A stretch of 64,000 nucleotides of DNA. Origin: Formosa sp. Hel1_31_208. GTDB taxonomy: Bacteria; Bacteroidota; Bacteroidia; Flavobacteriales; Flavobacteriaceae. Under the pieces are notes generated by a model. That model was not told where the DNA came from, did no database searches, and saw only the letters and a program-made list of their open reading frames with translations. Below, one piece after another: positions 10,028-19,345 of this stretch (position 1 is the first letter of the stretch; the number at the start of each line of letters is the position of its first letter). A program made the translations under genes and the position numbers. Location: positions 3,034,672 through 3,098,671 of the forward strand of contig NZ_LT629733.1 in the NCBI RefSeq assembly GCF_900104785.1. The letters run 5' to 3'.

Positions 10028-11332
10028 TTAGTCAATTACCTCAGCATACAAATCAAAATCCTCGGCCTCAGTCACTTTAACTCTGGTATATTCTCCTGTT
10101 TTTATATAGGTATTTGTGGCTTCAATTAAAACTTCATTATCTACATCTGGAGAATCATATTCGGTACGACCAACAAAGTAGTTCCCCTCTTTACGATCAA
10201 TAACGACTTTAAATTCTTGTCCGATTTTAGCCTGATTCAATTCCCAAGAAATTTGAGATTGGATTTCCATAATCTGATTAGCTCTTTCCATCTTCACATC
10301 TTCAGGCACATCATCTTCTAGGTTGAAGGCATGTGTGTTTTCTTCATGAGAATAGGTAAAGCACCCTAAACGTTCAAAACGCATTTCTTTGACCCAGTCT
10401 CTTAGCGTTTCGAAATCTTCTTGAGTTTCTCCAGGATAACCAACAATTAAAGTGGTTCTAATAGTCATTTCTGGCACTTTTGCTCTAAATGCTTTAAGCA
10501 AGTTCGTCGTTTTCTCTTTAGTGGTTCCACGACGCATACTTTTTAAAATAGAATCTGAAATATGCTGTAACGGAATATCAAGATAGTTACACACCTTAGG
10601 CTCGCGATTCATCACATCTAATACATCCATAGGGAAACCTGTTGGAAATGCATAATGCAAACGTATCCATTCAATACCTTCAACTTTTACTAGGTGTTCT
10701 AGTAATTCGGCGAGATTCCGTTTTTTATATAAATCTAATCCGTAATACGTTAAATCCTGAGCAATCAAGATAAGCTCCTTAACACCATTAGCGGCTAATT
10801 TTTCTGCTTCAATTACAATCTCTTCAATTGGAGTACTCTTATGTTTTCCTCGCATTAAAGGGATTGCACAAAAACTACAGGGTCTATCACATCCTTCTGC
10901 AATCTTCAAATAGGCATAGTTTTTTGGTGTTGTTGTTAAACGTTCTCCTATGAGTTCATGCTTATAATCAGCTCCTAAAGCTTTTAATAATTGTGGTAAT
11001 TCTGTCGTTCCAAAATATTGATCTACATTAGGAATTTCTTTCTGTAAGTCTGGCTTGTAACGTTCACTTAAGCAACCTGTTACAAAAACTTTATCAACCT
11101 CACCTGCCTCTTTTTTTTGCATAAATTCCAAAATGGTATTCACACTTTCTTCCTTAGCATTATTAATAAAACCACAGGTATTGATAACTACAACATTTCC
11201 TTCTTCTTCATGAACAACGTCCTTCCCACTGGCTTTCAATTGTCCCATTAACACTTCGCTATCATAGACATTCTTGCTACAACCTAGTGTTACGACGTTA
11301 ATTCTGTTCTTTTTAAGTGATTTGGTTCTCAT
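10028..11332 (-). CDS. rimO: Ribosomal protein S12 methylthiotransferase
   Basis: 434 residues from ATG 11332; the frame extends to a TTG at 11338 but the ATG fits better. The N-terminal MTTase domain has its cysteines in VVTLGCSKN and INTCGF. The radical SAM cluster is CDRPCSFC (CxxxCxxC) near residue 145, and a TRAM-like domain ends the protein. RimO is a radical SAM enzyme that methylthiolates an aspartate of S12. In many Bacteroidota rimO lies next to ftsY; here two hydrolase genes intervene. Confidence 0.96.
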   Translation of the reverse strand: MRTKSLKKNRINVVTLGCSKNVYDSEVLMGQLKASGKDVVHEEEGNVVVINTCGFINNAKEESVNTILEFMQKKEAGEVDKVFVTGCLSERYKPDLQKEIPNVDQYFGTTELPQLLKALGADYKHELIGERLTTTPKNYAYLKIAEGCDRPCSFCAIPLMRGKHKSTPIEEIVIEAEKLAANGVKELILIAQDLTYYGLDLYKKRNLAELLEHLVKVEGIEWIRLHYAFPTGFPMDVLDVMNREPKVCNYLDIPLQHISDSILKSMRRGTTKEKTTNLLKAFRAKVPEMTIRTTLIVGYPGETQEDFETLRDWVKEMRFERLGCFTYSHEENTHAFNLEDDVPEDVKMERANQIMEIQSQISWELNQAKIGQEFKVVIDRKEGNYFVGRTEYDSPDVDNEVLIEATNTYIKTGEYTRVKVTEAEDFDLYAEVID

Positions 11333-11436
11333 AGTCAAATTTCAGATGGCAAAGATACACAATGATTTATGATATATTTGTTTTGTATGGATTAAACCTT
11401 ATCATAGCTGAAAGGTCTAATTTTAAATATTGAAGA

Positions 11437-12528
11437 ATGAAACTAAGGTATTTTTTTATAATTCTAATATGGAGCTTCTTTAGTATCGGTTGTTCTTCGG
11501 AAGCTAACGAAACGCCAATTCCTCAAGATCAAGAACCACTGCCAGCAGCTATTTACTTTCCGCCTCTCGATGGCAGTGACACTTGGGACACAAAATCGGT
11601 AGCCGATTTGGGATGGAATGATAACCAATTACAACCGCTTTTAGACTTTCTAGAAGAAAACAATTCGAAAAGTTTTATCATAGTTCACACGGGGAAAATC
11701 GTTGTCGAAGCCTACATGAACGGTCATTCCAACAGTTCTCTCTGGTATTGGGCAAGCGCTGGAAAAACACTAACTACTACTGTTACAGGTATTGCGCAAA
11801 ATGAAGGCTTATTGAATATCAATGACAAAGTTTCGGATTATATCGGCACGGGATGGACAAGCACCCCTTTAGAAAAAGAAAATTTAATTACTAGTAAACA
11901 TCTCTTATCTATGACTTCTGGATTAGACGATAGTTTAGGTGATGACATTTCCACAGAAAACCTTCAATATCTTGCCGATGCTGGCAATCGTTGGGCTTAT
12001 CATAATGTCTATGTCAAGCTTCAGGATGTGGTTGCTAGTGCCAGTGATCAAACTTGGTCTAACTATTTTAATACCACACTCAAGAACAAAATCGGAATGT
12101 CAGGAGCTTGGATTCAAAACAACGATTATAGTGTATACTGGAGTGATACTAGAAGTATGGCTCGTTTCGGACTCATGATTTCGGCCAATGGAAAATGGGA
12201 AAACACACCAATTATATCAGAAGACTTTTTGAATGTAGCCATTAATACGTCTCAACCTTTAAATGAAGCCTATGGCTATATGTGGTGGCTCAATGGAAAA
12301 TCGACCTTTAGACTACCTCAATCACAACTAGAATTTCAAGGAGAACTTATTCCGAACGCGCCAAGTGATATGTATTGTGCATTAGGCAGAGATGACCAAA
12401 AGATTTACATTGTACCTAGTAAAAATATCGTTGTCATCCGCATGGGAGAAACTGCCAATGATGTCAACTTTGCCTTATCCTCATTTGATAATGACCTTTG
12501 GGAAAAAATCAATGCTTTAATTAACTAG
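11437..12528 (+). CDS. Class C beta-lactamase-related serine hydrolase, lipoprotein
   Basis: 363 residues. The lipobox SIGC puts the lipidated cysteine at residue 19. The SxxK nucleophile motif is SAGK (S107-K110), and a YxN motif is seen as YHN near residue 190. The fold family contains class C beta-lactamases, D-Ala-D-Ala carboxypeptidases and esterases; which reaction this one performs cannot be told. The stop overlaps the stop of the convergent amidase by four bases (CTAG shared at 12525-12528). Confidence 0.85.
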   Translation: MKLRYFFIILIWSFFSIGCSSEANETPIPQDQEPLPAAIYFPPLDGSDTWDTKSVADLGWNDNQLQPLLDFLEENNSKSFIIVHTGKIVVEAYMNGHSNSSLWYWASAGKTLTTTVTGIAQNEGLLNINDKVSDYIGTGWTSTPLEKENLITSKHLLSMTSGLDDSLGDDISTENLQYLADAGNRWAYHNVYVKLQDVVASASDQTWSNYFNTTLKNKIGMSGAWIQNNDYSVYWSDTRSMARFGLMISANGKWENTPIISEDFLNVAINTSQPLNEAYGYMWWLNGKSTFRLPQSQLEFQGELIPNAPSDMYCALGRDDQKIYIVPSKNIVVIRMGETANDVNFALSSFDNDLWEKINALIN

Positions 12529-14213
12529 TTATAATTTTTAGGTGCGACTCTCATTCTAGAAGCTTGTTCATAGACATAAGCCCATTCTAACAATTGCTTC
12601 TCGCGTAACCGAGAACTAATAAAGGTAAGGCCTCTTGGCGCACCAGTTTCTGTATACCCCATAGGAACAGTTAAGGCAGGGTATTCGGCAACTGCTGCAA
12701 AACCAGCGTGGTAATTATTGATAGATAAGATGCCATCTAAGTTTTGAGCAGACATGGGTTCATCGAAAAAACGTTTCCCATTTGTTTTTAAAACACTTTT
12801 GAGTGCTTCAAATTCTATAGTGGTACTAGAATCTTCAGAAACGCCATAAAACAATTTTTGTCCGTAAGGCATAATGTTCAAACTATCTGTACGATTAAAT
12901 GCTATAATATCTTCAAGAGATGTATATTCTAGATACGGATTGCCGTAATCTTTTAAATAATTTACTAAATCTGTTTTCATATCTAGGTTTAATAACCGCA
13001 CAAAATTTGGAAGCTTTATATCTTGTGGCTCAAGCTCTACAATTACTGCACCTTGTGCCCTTAAGGTTTTGATTGCTTTATTATAAAGTGAGTCTGACAT
13101 AAGCGTATTAAATGCTCCAAAGCGTTTTCCCTGAACACTTGCTTCTTCCAGTCCTTTAAAATAAAATGGTTTACTCCATAGGACCTGAAGTGATTTTGAA
13201 TCGGATATATCTTCACCAAAAATTGCATCTAAAACGATGGCATTATCCATTACGTTTTTTGTGATTGGTCCTGCAGTATCTAATGTAGATGAGATGGGTA
13301 TAATACCCGCTCGACTCACCAATCCAATAGTAGGTTTTAATCCAACCGTTGAATTTTGACTTGCTGGTGATAATATAGAACCTGAAGTTTCGCTTCCAAT
13401 AGCGGCAGCACAAAAGTTCGCTGCAACGGCAACTCCACTACCAGCGCTTGAGCCTCCAGTATCCATGATTTTACGGCCGTATGGATTCAAGGTTTGTCCA
13501 CCAATTGCACTATAACCACTAGGACAATCACCACAGAAAAAATAAGCCCATTCACTCAAATTAGCTTTACCTAAAATGATGGCATCATTTGCTTTTAATT
13601 GAGAAACGATAAAAGCATCATTTGTCGTATTATCTTTCAGAGCCACAGCGCCTGCAGTGGTTGGCATTCCTGACGCATTAATATTATCTTTTAAAAGGAT
13701 CGGCATTCCAAATACTGAGTAATTAAAATCTGCATATAGCTCCATGGTTGTTAATTTTGCGTCTTTAGCTCTGGCCTCTTCAATCGCATTAGGATTAATA
13801 CTGATTACCGAATTTAAGGACAATTCGTTCTCTCGATCAAACTTTCTAATTCTGTATAAATAAAACTTTGTTAGTAATTCATATGACAGTTTTCTGTCTT
13901 GAATATTCTTTTGAAGTGTTGGAATGTCCTGATCAAGAATAACTGATTTTAAAGAATTATAAGTCTCTTCAGTAAAATCTTTTAGATCATCATTTATGGA
14001 ATTCCAAAGCTCCGTTTGATTAATATATTTTGAATCTAAGACTTTAAAATCGGTGATGTCTTTAGTCGAAATATCACTAATATCATTCTCGTCTTTGATT
14101 TCTTGAGGCGCCTCATCTGAGGTTTCTACTGAAGTATTGGTTTCTTTTTTCTCTTCGGAATTTTTACAGCCAAATGTAATACACATTAGGCAACACAGTA
14201 TTATATATCTCAT
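12525..14213 (-). CDS. Amidase-signature family hydrolase, lipoprotein
   Basis: 562 residues with lipobox ITFGC near residue 16. The amidase-signature Ser-cisSer-Lys triad is recognisable: the lysine in PILLKDNI, and the glycine-serine rich GGSSAGSGVAVAA and GSETSGSILSPAS segments. Family members hydrolyse amide bonds; this resembles the secreted 'amidase' group, not the GatA subunit, because of the lipoprotein signal and the acidic N-terminal extension. Downstream of ftsY on the same strand. Confidence 0.88.
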   Translation of the reverse strand: MRYIILCCLMCITFGCKNSEEKKETNTSVETSDEAPQEIKDENDISDISTKDITDFKVLDSKYINQTELWNSINDDLKDFTEETYNSLKSVILDQDIPTLQKNIQDRKLSYELLTKFYLYRIRKFDRENELSLNSVISINPNAIEEARAKDAKLTTMELYADFNYSVFGMPILLKDNINASGMPTTAGAVALKDNTTNDAFIVSQLKANDAIILGKANLSEWAYFFCGDCPSGYSAIGGQTLNPYGRKIMDTGGSSAGSGVAVAANFCAAAIGSETSGSILSPASQNSTVGLKPTIGLVSRAGIIPISSTLDTAGPITKNVMDNAIVLDAIFGEDISDSKSLQVLWSKPFYFKGLEEASVQGKRFGAFNTLMSDSLYNKAIKTLRAQGAVIVELEPQDIKLPNFVRLLNLDMKTDLVNYLKDYGNPYLEYTSLEDIIAFNRTDSLNIMPYGQKLFYGVSEDSSTTIEFEALKSVLKTNGKRFFDEPMSAQNLDGILSINNYHAGFAAVAEYPALTVPMGYTETGAPRGLTFISSRLREKQLLEWAYVYEQASRMRVAPKNYN

Positions 14214-14235
14214 GGTTAGCAGTTTTTATAAAAAT

Positions 14236-14291
14236 ACGGAAAAATGCGTTTCGACTAGTACCCAAATTAGCAGAAAGCTAATTGCGCATTT
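14236..14291 (-). terminator. Nested hairpin, probable ftsY terminator
   Basis: On the minus strand an outer stem AAATGCG/CGCATTT (14285-14291 with 14242-14248) encloses an inner stem AATTAGC/GCTAATT, and the outer stem runs into a short T tract. It lies about 60 bases after the ftsY stop and before the amidase. Confidence 0.5.
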
Positions 14292-14352
14292 CAAAAGGAA
14301 TAATGATGTCTTTTTCGCGTTGGTTATCGGTCTTAGAGTAATTGTGCTGTAT

Positions 14353-15327
14353 TTATTTAAAGAAACTATCTACAAACTCGTACTTATTAAATACTTGCAG
14401 GTCTTCAATACCTTCACCTACTCCAATATATTTAACTGGAATTTGAAACTGATCGCTAATACCAATGACCACACCTCCTTTAGCGGTACCGTCAAGCTTC
14501 GTCACTGCCAAGGAAGTGACCTCGGTAGCTGCTGTAAATTGTTTTACCTGTTCAAAGGCATTTTGTCCTGTAGAACCATCCAGCACTAAAAGCACATCAT
14601 GTGGTGCATCATCAATCACTTTTTGCATCACACGTTTCACTTTAGTCAACTCATTCATTAAATTGACTTTATTATGCAAGCGTCCTGCGGTATCAATGAT
14701 AATTACGTCGGCGTTTTGGTTAACTCCTGATTGCAGTGCATCAAAAGCCACACTAGCAGGATCACTCCCCATTTCTTGGCGTATCATTGGCACATCCACA
14801 CGGTCTGCCCATACTTGAAGCTGATCAATAGCTGCAGCTCTAAACGTATCTGCCGCTCCGAGAACGACATTCAATCCTTTCTTTTTAAATTGATAGGCAA
14901 GTTTTCCAATGGTTGTTGTTTTTCCAACTCCATTCACTCCAACCACCATTAAGACATACGGTCGCTTTGTCCCATCGGCTTGTTTTGGTAATTCTGGAAT
15001 CACATAATCTGTATCTTCGCCAGAATTAGTTTCAGACAAGAGACCTGCAATTTCTTCACGTAAGATTTGATTTAATTCTGAAGTACCTAGATACTTGTCA
15101 TTTGCAACCCGTTCTTCTATGCGCTCAATGACTTTCAACGTTGTATCGACTCCCACATCACTTGAGACCAACACTTCTTCTAGGTTATCTAAAACGTCAT
15201 CATCTACTTTAGACTTACCTGCGACTGCTTTATTAAGTTTAGAGAAAAACGTTGTTTTGGATTTCTCTAAGCCTTTGTCTAAGGTTTCTTTTTTTTCCGA
15301 AGAAAATATCTTTTTAAAAAAACTCAT
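14353..15327 (-). CDS. ftsY: Signal recognition particle receptor FtsY
   Basis: 324 residues. An SRP54-type N domain (helical) occupies about residues 20-100 and the NG GTPase domain follows. Motifs are G1 GVNGVGKTT, the insertion-box DTFRAAAIDQL, G3 DTAGR and G4 TKLDGTAKGG. The acidic A domain is minimal, as in other Bacteroidota. It targets ribosomes translating membrane proteins to the translocon. It follows the DUF4295 gene in the conserved rpmB-rpmG-DUF4295-ftsY order. Confidence 0.97.
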   Translation of the reverse strand: MSFFKKIFSSEKKETLDKGLEKSKTTFFSKLNKAVAGKSKVDDDVLDNLEEVLVSSDVGVDTTLKVIERIEERVANDKYLGTSELNQILREEIAGLLSETNSGEDTDYVIPELPKQADGTKRPYVLMVVGVNGVGKTTTIGKLAYQFKKKGLNVVLGAADTFRAAAIDQLQVWADRVDVPMIRQEMGSDPASVAFDALQSGVNQNADVIIIDTAGRLHNKVNLMNELTKVKRVMQKVIDDAPHDVLLVLDGSTGQNAFEQVKQFTAATEVTSLAVTKLDGTAKGGVVIGISDQFQIPVKYIGVGEGIEDLQVFNKYEFVDSFFK

Positions 15328-15413
15328 TGGTTATAGGTATTTATAAGTTCTAGTCAAATGTCAAGCCGAAAATTAAATCTGCTATTTTGGCAGAAATTCT
15401 CTCAAATATAGAC

Positions 15414-15446
15414 ATAAAAAAACTGCTTTCACGTATGAAAGCAGTT
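15414..15446 (-). terminator. Intrinsic terminator after the L28-L33-DUF4295 operon
   Basis: Perfect 11-bp stem (15421-15431 with 15436-15446), 4-base loop, then seven Ts on the minus strand. It separates the small ribosomal genes from ftsY, though read-through is possible. Confidence 0.85.
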
Positions 15447-15471
15447 GGTGATTAAACATAAGATGCTTAAT

Positions 15472-15624
15472 TTATTTTTTACTTAAAAACTCATTGACAA
15501 ACTCTGGTGCCATTACTGACTCAACAAACATGTAAGCGCCAGTTTTTGGAGATTTAACCATTTTGATCGCTTTGGTAAGTCTTTTAGATCCTGTTTGTAA
15601 TGATGCTACTGATTTCTTTGCCAT
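15472..15624 (-). CDS. DUF4295 small basic protein
   Basis: A 50-residue ORF (MAKKSVASLQTGSKRLTKAI at the start, FVNEFLSKK at the end). It starts six bases after the L33 stop. The family is restricted to Bacteroidota and always sits beside rpmG, which suggests a ribosome-associated role, though that is an inference from context and basic charge. Confidence 0.88.
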   Translation of the reverse strand: MAKKSVASLQTGSKRLTKAIKMVKSPKTGAYMFVESVMAPEFVNEFLSKK

Positions 15625-15630
15625 GACTTA

Positions 15631-15813
15631 TTATTTTATCTCTTTGTGAATAGTCATACGCTTCAAGATTGGATTAAATTTCTTAATCTCCATTCTGTCT
15701 GGCGTATTCTTTTTATTTTTAGTAGTAATGTAACGCGAAGTTCCTGGTTGCCCAGACTCTTTATGCTCTGTACACTCTAATATAACTTGTATTCTATTTC
15801 CTTTCTTTGCCAT
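15631..15813 (-). CDS. rpmG: 50S ribosomal protein L33
   Basis: 60 residues with the L33 core ([34 protein letters not shown]). It lacks the CxxC zinc pairs, since only one cysteine (in LECTEH) is present, so it is a zinc-free or reduced form. Second gene of the rpmB-rpmG-DUF4295 operon. Confidence 0.95.
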   Translation of the reverse strand: MAKKGNRIQVILECTEHKESGQPGTSRYITTKNKKNTPDRMEIKKFNPILKRMTIHKEIK

Positions 15814-15841
15814 TTTACGTGTCTTTTAACGCGTTATGCTA

Positions 15842-16078
15842 TTATTTTAAAAATCCTTTGGATTTAGCTTCTTTGATTGCAGCAGAAATACCAATTTTAT
15901 TGATAGTCTTCAATGCTGAAGTTGATACTTTTAAAGTTACCCACTTATCTTCCTCAGGAATGAAGAAACGCTTTTTGATTAAGTTAGCGTTAAATTTACG
16001 CTTCGTTTTATTCATCGCGTGAGATACGTTGTTTCCAACCATCGCTTTCTTTCCAGTAAGTTCACAAACTCTTGACAT
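15842..16078 (-). CDS. rpmB: 50S ribosomal protein L28
   Basis: 78 residues beginning MSRVCELTGKKAMVGNNVSHA, the standard L28 start, followed by the basic FIPEEDKWVTLKVSTSALKTI section. First gene of the small ribosomal operon; L33 starts 28 bases downstream. Confidence 0.96.
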   Translation of the reverse strand: MSRVCELTGKKAMVGNNVSHAMNKTKRKFNANLIKKRFFIPEEDKWVTLKVSTSALKTINKIGISAAIKEAKSKGFLK

Positions 16079-16159
16079 TTCTTTCTAACTTTAAATTATG
16101 TTCTTTTAAAACAGGCTGCAAATTTAATAAAACTTTACAATACCCACAAACTAAAAGTG

Positions 16160-17407
16160 CTACTTTTTTAAAATTTCTTTCTGTAGCATTTCAAAGGCTT
16201 TGTTCGCTGCTTTATTGATAACTTTAACGCGATGATTTCCGAAACTAAACTTTTCAGAATAAACACTGTCTTTTGTAGCAATCGCAATGTAAACAATCCC
16301 TATATCTTCAGCTGTATCATCTTTTGTTGGCCCAGCGTTTCCTGTAGTTGCTACTGCAAAATCGGTATGCATTAATTGCAATACATTTTTTGCCATACTT
16401 TCAGCAACTTGAGCACTCACGACAGAATATGTATCAATAAGTTCTTCGGAAATATTAAGCACGTTAATTTTGGTCTCTTTTGTATAGCTTACAATGCTAC
16501 CTTTAAAATATTTAGAGGCTCCGGCATTGGTTGTAAATCGCTCTGCTATGAGTCCGCCAGTGCAACTTTCAGCGGCAGCCACCGTTTTATGTTGTTCCGT
16601 TAAGTAATTTCCAATAATAGCTTCGATGGAGATATCTTCTTCAAATCCTGCAAACACATCTCCAATTTGAGGTAAAAGTAGATTGGTTTGTTTTTCCATT
16701 TCAGCGGCTATCATCTCTTTATCATTTCCTTTAGCTGATAAACGCAACCTTACACGTCCTAAACTAGGCAGGTAGGCTAACTTGATAAAGTCTGGCAATT
16801 CATTTTCATAAGCTTCAATGCGCTCTGCAAGTGCACTCTCACCTACACCATAGGTGAGGAAAGTTTTATGTTGAATGTATGGAAATTTAAACTCTGCTCT
16901 AAGTTTAGGCATTACCTCATCGTCTATTAATGCTTTCATTTCATAAGGCACACCTGGTAATGAAATAAATACAGTATCATTTTTTTCGAGCCACATCCCT
17001 GGAGCGCTTCCATATTTATTCATCAATACCTGAGCTTTAGAGGGCACAAGAGCTTGATCCAAATTCACTTGCATGATAGGCTTCTTAACAAACACCTTCC
17101 AAATATGCTCTATATTTTGACGTACGGAAAAATCTTCAATGAGTCGATCGTTAAAATAATCGGCCATAGTTTTTTTGGTGATGTCGTCTTTTGTAGGTCC
17201 TAAACCACCAGTTAAGATTACAATATCAGCATTTGCTTCGGCTTCTTCAAGCGCCTTTAAGATATGGGTTCTATCATCCTGAACAGATGTAATTTGATAT
17301 ACAGATACCCCTATTTTATTAAGTTGTTTTGCTATAAAAGCTGAATTTGAATCTATAATTTGGCCAATGAGAATCTCATCACCAATCGTAATTATTTCTG
17401 CCAGCAT
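16160..17407 (-). CDS. cinA: CinA family nicotinamide-nucleotide amidohydrolase / competence-damage protein
   Basis: 415 residues. The N-terminal MoaB/MogA-like domain shows TIGDEILIGQIIDSNS and VILTGGLGPTKDDIT. The C-terminal CinA amidohydrolase domain includes AAESCTGGLIAERFT and ATTGNAGPT. CinA recycles NMN (deamidation) and cleaves ADP-ribose; the link to competence is historical. Its start shares one base with the stop of the Hpt gene (TAATG). Confidence 0.94.
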   Translation of the reverse strand: MLAEIITIGDEILIGQIIDSNSAFIAKQLNKIGVSVYQITSVQDDRTHILKALEEAEANADIVILTGGLGPTKDDITKKTMADYFNDRLIEDFSVRQNIEHIWKVFVKKPIMQVNLDQALVPSKAQVLMNKYGSAPGMWLEKNDTVFISLPGVPYEMKALIDDEVMPKLRAEFKFPYIQHKTFLTYGVGESALAERIEAYENELPDFIKLAYLPSLGRVRLRLSAKGNDKEMIAAEMEKQTNLLLPQIGDVFAGFEEDISIEAIIGNYLTEQHKTVAAAESCTGGLIAERFTTNAGASKYFKGSIVSYTKETKINVLNISEELIDTYSVVSAQVAESMAKNVLQLMHTDFAVATTGNAGPTKDDTAEDIGIVYIAIATKDSVYSEKFSFGNHRVKVINKAANKAFEMLQKEILKK

Positions 17408-17748
17408 TATAGGTTAAAGTCTTGTTTGATTTCTGCAACAGCGTGCTCTACAGCCTGCAATACGAGATTTAATTCTTTCGTGCAGTCTTCACCACGTTTT
17501 TCAAATTTTCCCCAATCTTGAACTATAATAAGATCTTGAAGCACACCCAACTCGAATAAGTCTATAGTAGGTTTCATTTTGTGTGCTGCTTGATAGGTAT
17601 TGTAGAAATCTTCAGCTGCTACTGCTTTTTTGAGTCGTTCAGCATCTTCAGGCACTTCTTCTAAAAAAGCTTCTGCTAATGCATTAACAAAATCCATGTC
17701 ATTATCTGCTAATTCTTTTACTCTCGCTAATTTGTAGTGTTGTTCCAT
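17407..17748 (-). CDS. Orphan Hpt (histidine phosphotransfer) domain protein
   Basis: 113 residues, all helical. The phospho-acceptor motif is AAHKMKPT with H56, in the usual place for a four-helix Hpt bundle. A stand-alone Hpt shuttles phosphate between a histidine kinase and a response regulator, but no kinase or receiver gene is in this window. Translationally coupled to cinA downstream and to the FAH-family gene upstream, each sharing one base. Confidence 0.85.
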   Translation of the reverse strand: MEQHYKLARVKELADNDMDFVNALAEAFLEEVPEDAERLKKAVAAEDFYNTYQAAHKMKPTIDLFELGVLQDLIIVQDWGKFEKRGEDCTKELNLVLQAVEHAVAEIKQDFNL

Positions 17749-18359
17749 TATTTTATTGTAATTGAAAACAATTGTTTGTCTTCGATATATCCCTTTAATT
17801 TATCATTAGCAATAACTTTGCCAACTCCCGATGGCGTCCCTGTAAATATAATATCTCCAATCTTTAAAGTAAAATATTTTGACACATATTCTATAATCTC
17901 GTCAATCTTCCAAAGCATTAAACTGGTATTTCCTTTTTGAACAATCTCATCATTTTTTCGCAAACTAAAATTGATTGCATTGACATCTTCAATATCAGAT
18001 TTTGGCAGCCAGTCTCCTATGACTGCTGCGCCATCAAAGGCTTTGGCTTTTTCCCACGGTAAGCCTTTAGCTTTGAGTTTTGACTGTAAATCACGTGCCG
18101 TAAAATCGATCCCTAAACCAATTTCATCATAATATTTATGGGCAAACTTTTTGGCAATATGTTTTCCTACTTTGTTGATTTTTACCAGAATTTCCACTTC
18201 GTGATGTACATCTTCCGAAAAATCTGGAATAAAAAAGGGCTGTTTCTTTAATAAGATAGAAGTATCTGGTTTTAAGAACACTACTGGATCAGTGGGTCTC
18301 TCATTTTCCAGTTCTTTAATGTGTTCTGTATAATTTCGACCTATGCATATTAACTTCAT
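17748..18359 (-). CDS. Fumarylacetoacetate hydrolase (FAH) family protein
   Basis: 203 residues. Family features are IGRNYTEHIKEL, the metal-binding EVEILVKI and DFTARD, and the C-terminal GDIIFTGTPSGVG loop. Such short FAH proteins act as acylpyruvases or oxaloacetate decarboxylases; which reaction applies is not evident. Upstream partner of Hpt and cinA. Confidence 0.9.
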   Translation of the reverse strand: MKLICIGRNYTEHIKELENERPTDPVVFLKPDTSILLKKQPFFIPDFSEDVHHEVEILVKINKVGKHIAKKFAHKYYDEIGLGIDFTARDLQSKLKAKGLPWEKAKAFDGAAVIGDWLPKSDIEDVNAINFSLRKNDEIVQKGNTSLMLWKIDEIIEYVSKYFTLKIGDIIFTGTPSGVGKVIANDKLKGYIEDKQLFSITIK

Positions 18360-18370
18360 AACTTTTGCTA

Positions 18371-18442
18371 TTCCTGCAAAGGCAGGTTTCTTCTTTTTCT
18401 AATTTATATATTACTTATGTCCCTGCGCTTTCAGGAATTACG
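18371..18442. repeat. Facing pair of short palindromic repeat units (REP-like)
   Basis: TTCCTGCAAAGGCAGG at 18371-18386 and, inverted, GGAATTCCTG-type sequence at 18419-18442 (CCCTGCGCTTTCAGGAATTA). The two units share the core CCTG..A..GC.GG in opposite orientation about 33 bases apart, filling the 84-base gap between the exonuclease and FAH genes. Similar units are commonly dispersed in Flavobacteriaceae genomes. Confidence 0.45.
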
Positions 18443-18443
18443 A

Positions 18444-19220
18444 TTAACTCAATTTATTGTTAAATGCTCTTAACTTGATTGCAGTTAGCACCTTTTTGGT
18501 ATACAACGGGAAATCAGCATTGAGTAACCAGCCAAAATAGCCAGGTTCATTTTCTAGAACATCTGTAACCAACTTCCCTTTATGCTTTCCAAATGAAAAA
18601 CATTCTTGTTCATCTTTATTGTAAGCAATAAATCCAGCGAAATCTGCGAAACGTTTTCTTGAACTGAAATCAGCCAAAAACTTGGCGTCATTTTCTAAGT
18701 CTTCATAACGATCCAATTGCGCCTTTAGCACTTCATAAGTTGCCAAAGTGTCTGCCTCAGCACTATGAGCATCGTCTAAGTTTTTATCACAATAAAATTT
18801 GTAAGCTGCACTTAAAGTACGCTGTTCCATTTTATGAAAAATAGTCTGAACATCAATAGACTGGGCGTTTTTCATGTCAAAATCTATTCCAGCACGTAGC
18901 ATTTCTTCTGCCAAAAGAGGAATATCAAAACGATTAGAATTAAAGCCTCCTAAATCTGAATCTTTAATCAGATGATACACTTCTTTGGAGATATCTGCAA
19001 AGGTTGGTTTGTCGGCAATATCAGCATCAGAAATCCCGTGAACTAAAGTCACTTCTGGCGGAATTGGAATGGTTGGGTTAACACGCTGAGTGTAGGTGTC
19101 CTCAGTTCCGTTAGGATGCACTTTTAAAATTGAAATTTCAACGATTCTATCGTTTGTGATATTGATTCCAGTTGTTTCTAAATCGAAAAAACAGATGGGC
19201 TTTGTGAGATTGAGCTGCAT
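18444..19220 (-). CDS. DnaQ-like 3'-5' exonuclease (DNA pol III epsilon type)
   Basis: 258 residues. DEDDh exonuclease motifs are ICFFDLETTGI (ExoI), GFNSNRFDIPLL (ExoII) and the AHSAEADTLATY (ExoIII) histidine. The C-terminal ~90 residues (FIAYNKDEQECFSFGKHKGK, PGYFGWLL) are the small 'exonuclease-C' extension seen in stand-alone Bacteroidota homologues. Function is 3'-end trimming or proofreading; it is not necessarily the replicative epsilon subunit. Confidence 0.9.
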   Translation of the reverse strand: MQLNLTKPICFFDLETTGINITNDRIVEISILKVHPNGTEDTYTQRVNPTIPIPPEVTLVHGISDADIADKPTFADISKEVYHLIKDSDLGGFNSNRFDIPLLAEEMLRAGIDFDMKNAQSIDVQTIFHKMEQRTLSAAYKFYCDKNLDDAHSAEADTLATYEVLKAQLDRYEDLENDAKFLADFSSRKRFADFAGFIAYNKDEQECFSFGKHKGKLVTDVLENEPGYFGWLLNADFPLYTKKVLTAIKLRAFNNKLS

Positions 19221-19345
19221 GTCCTATTAATTTTAAACAAAGGTAAATAGAATATGTGGAATGACTGGTTTTGGCTTATGGAATAAATTAGCGAACTTCG
19301 TTGCGAGGTGATTTAAACTCACCACTAACAAATAATCATATCAAT

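Noticed and set aside
14137..14818. Open frames of up to 150 codons opposite the amidase and ftsY
   Set aside because: They lie antisense to strongly conserved genes and have no family similarity or start context.
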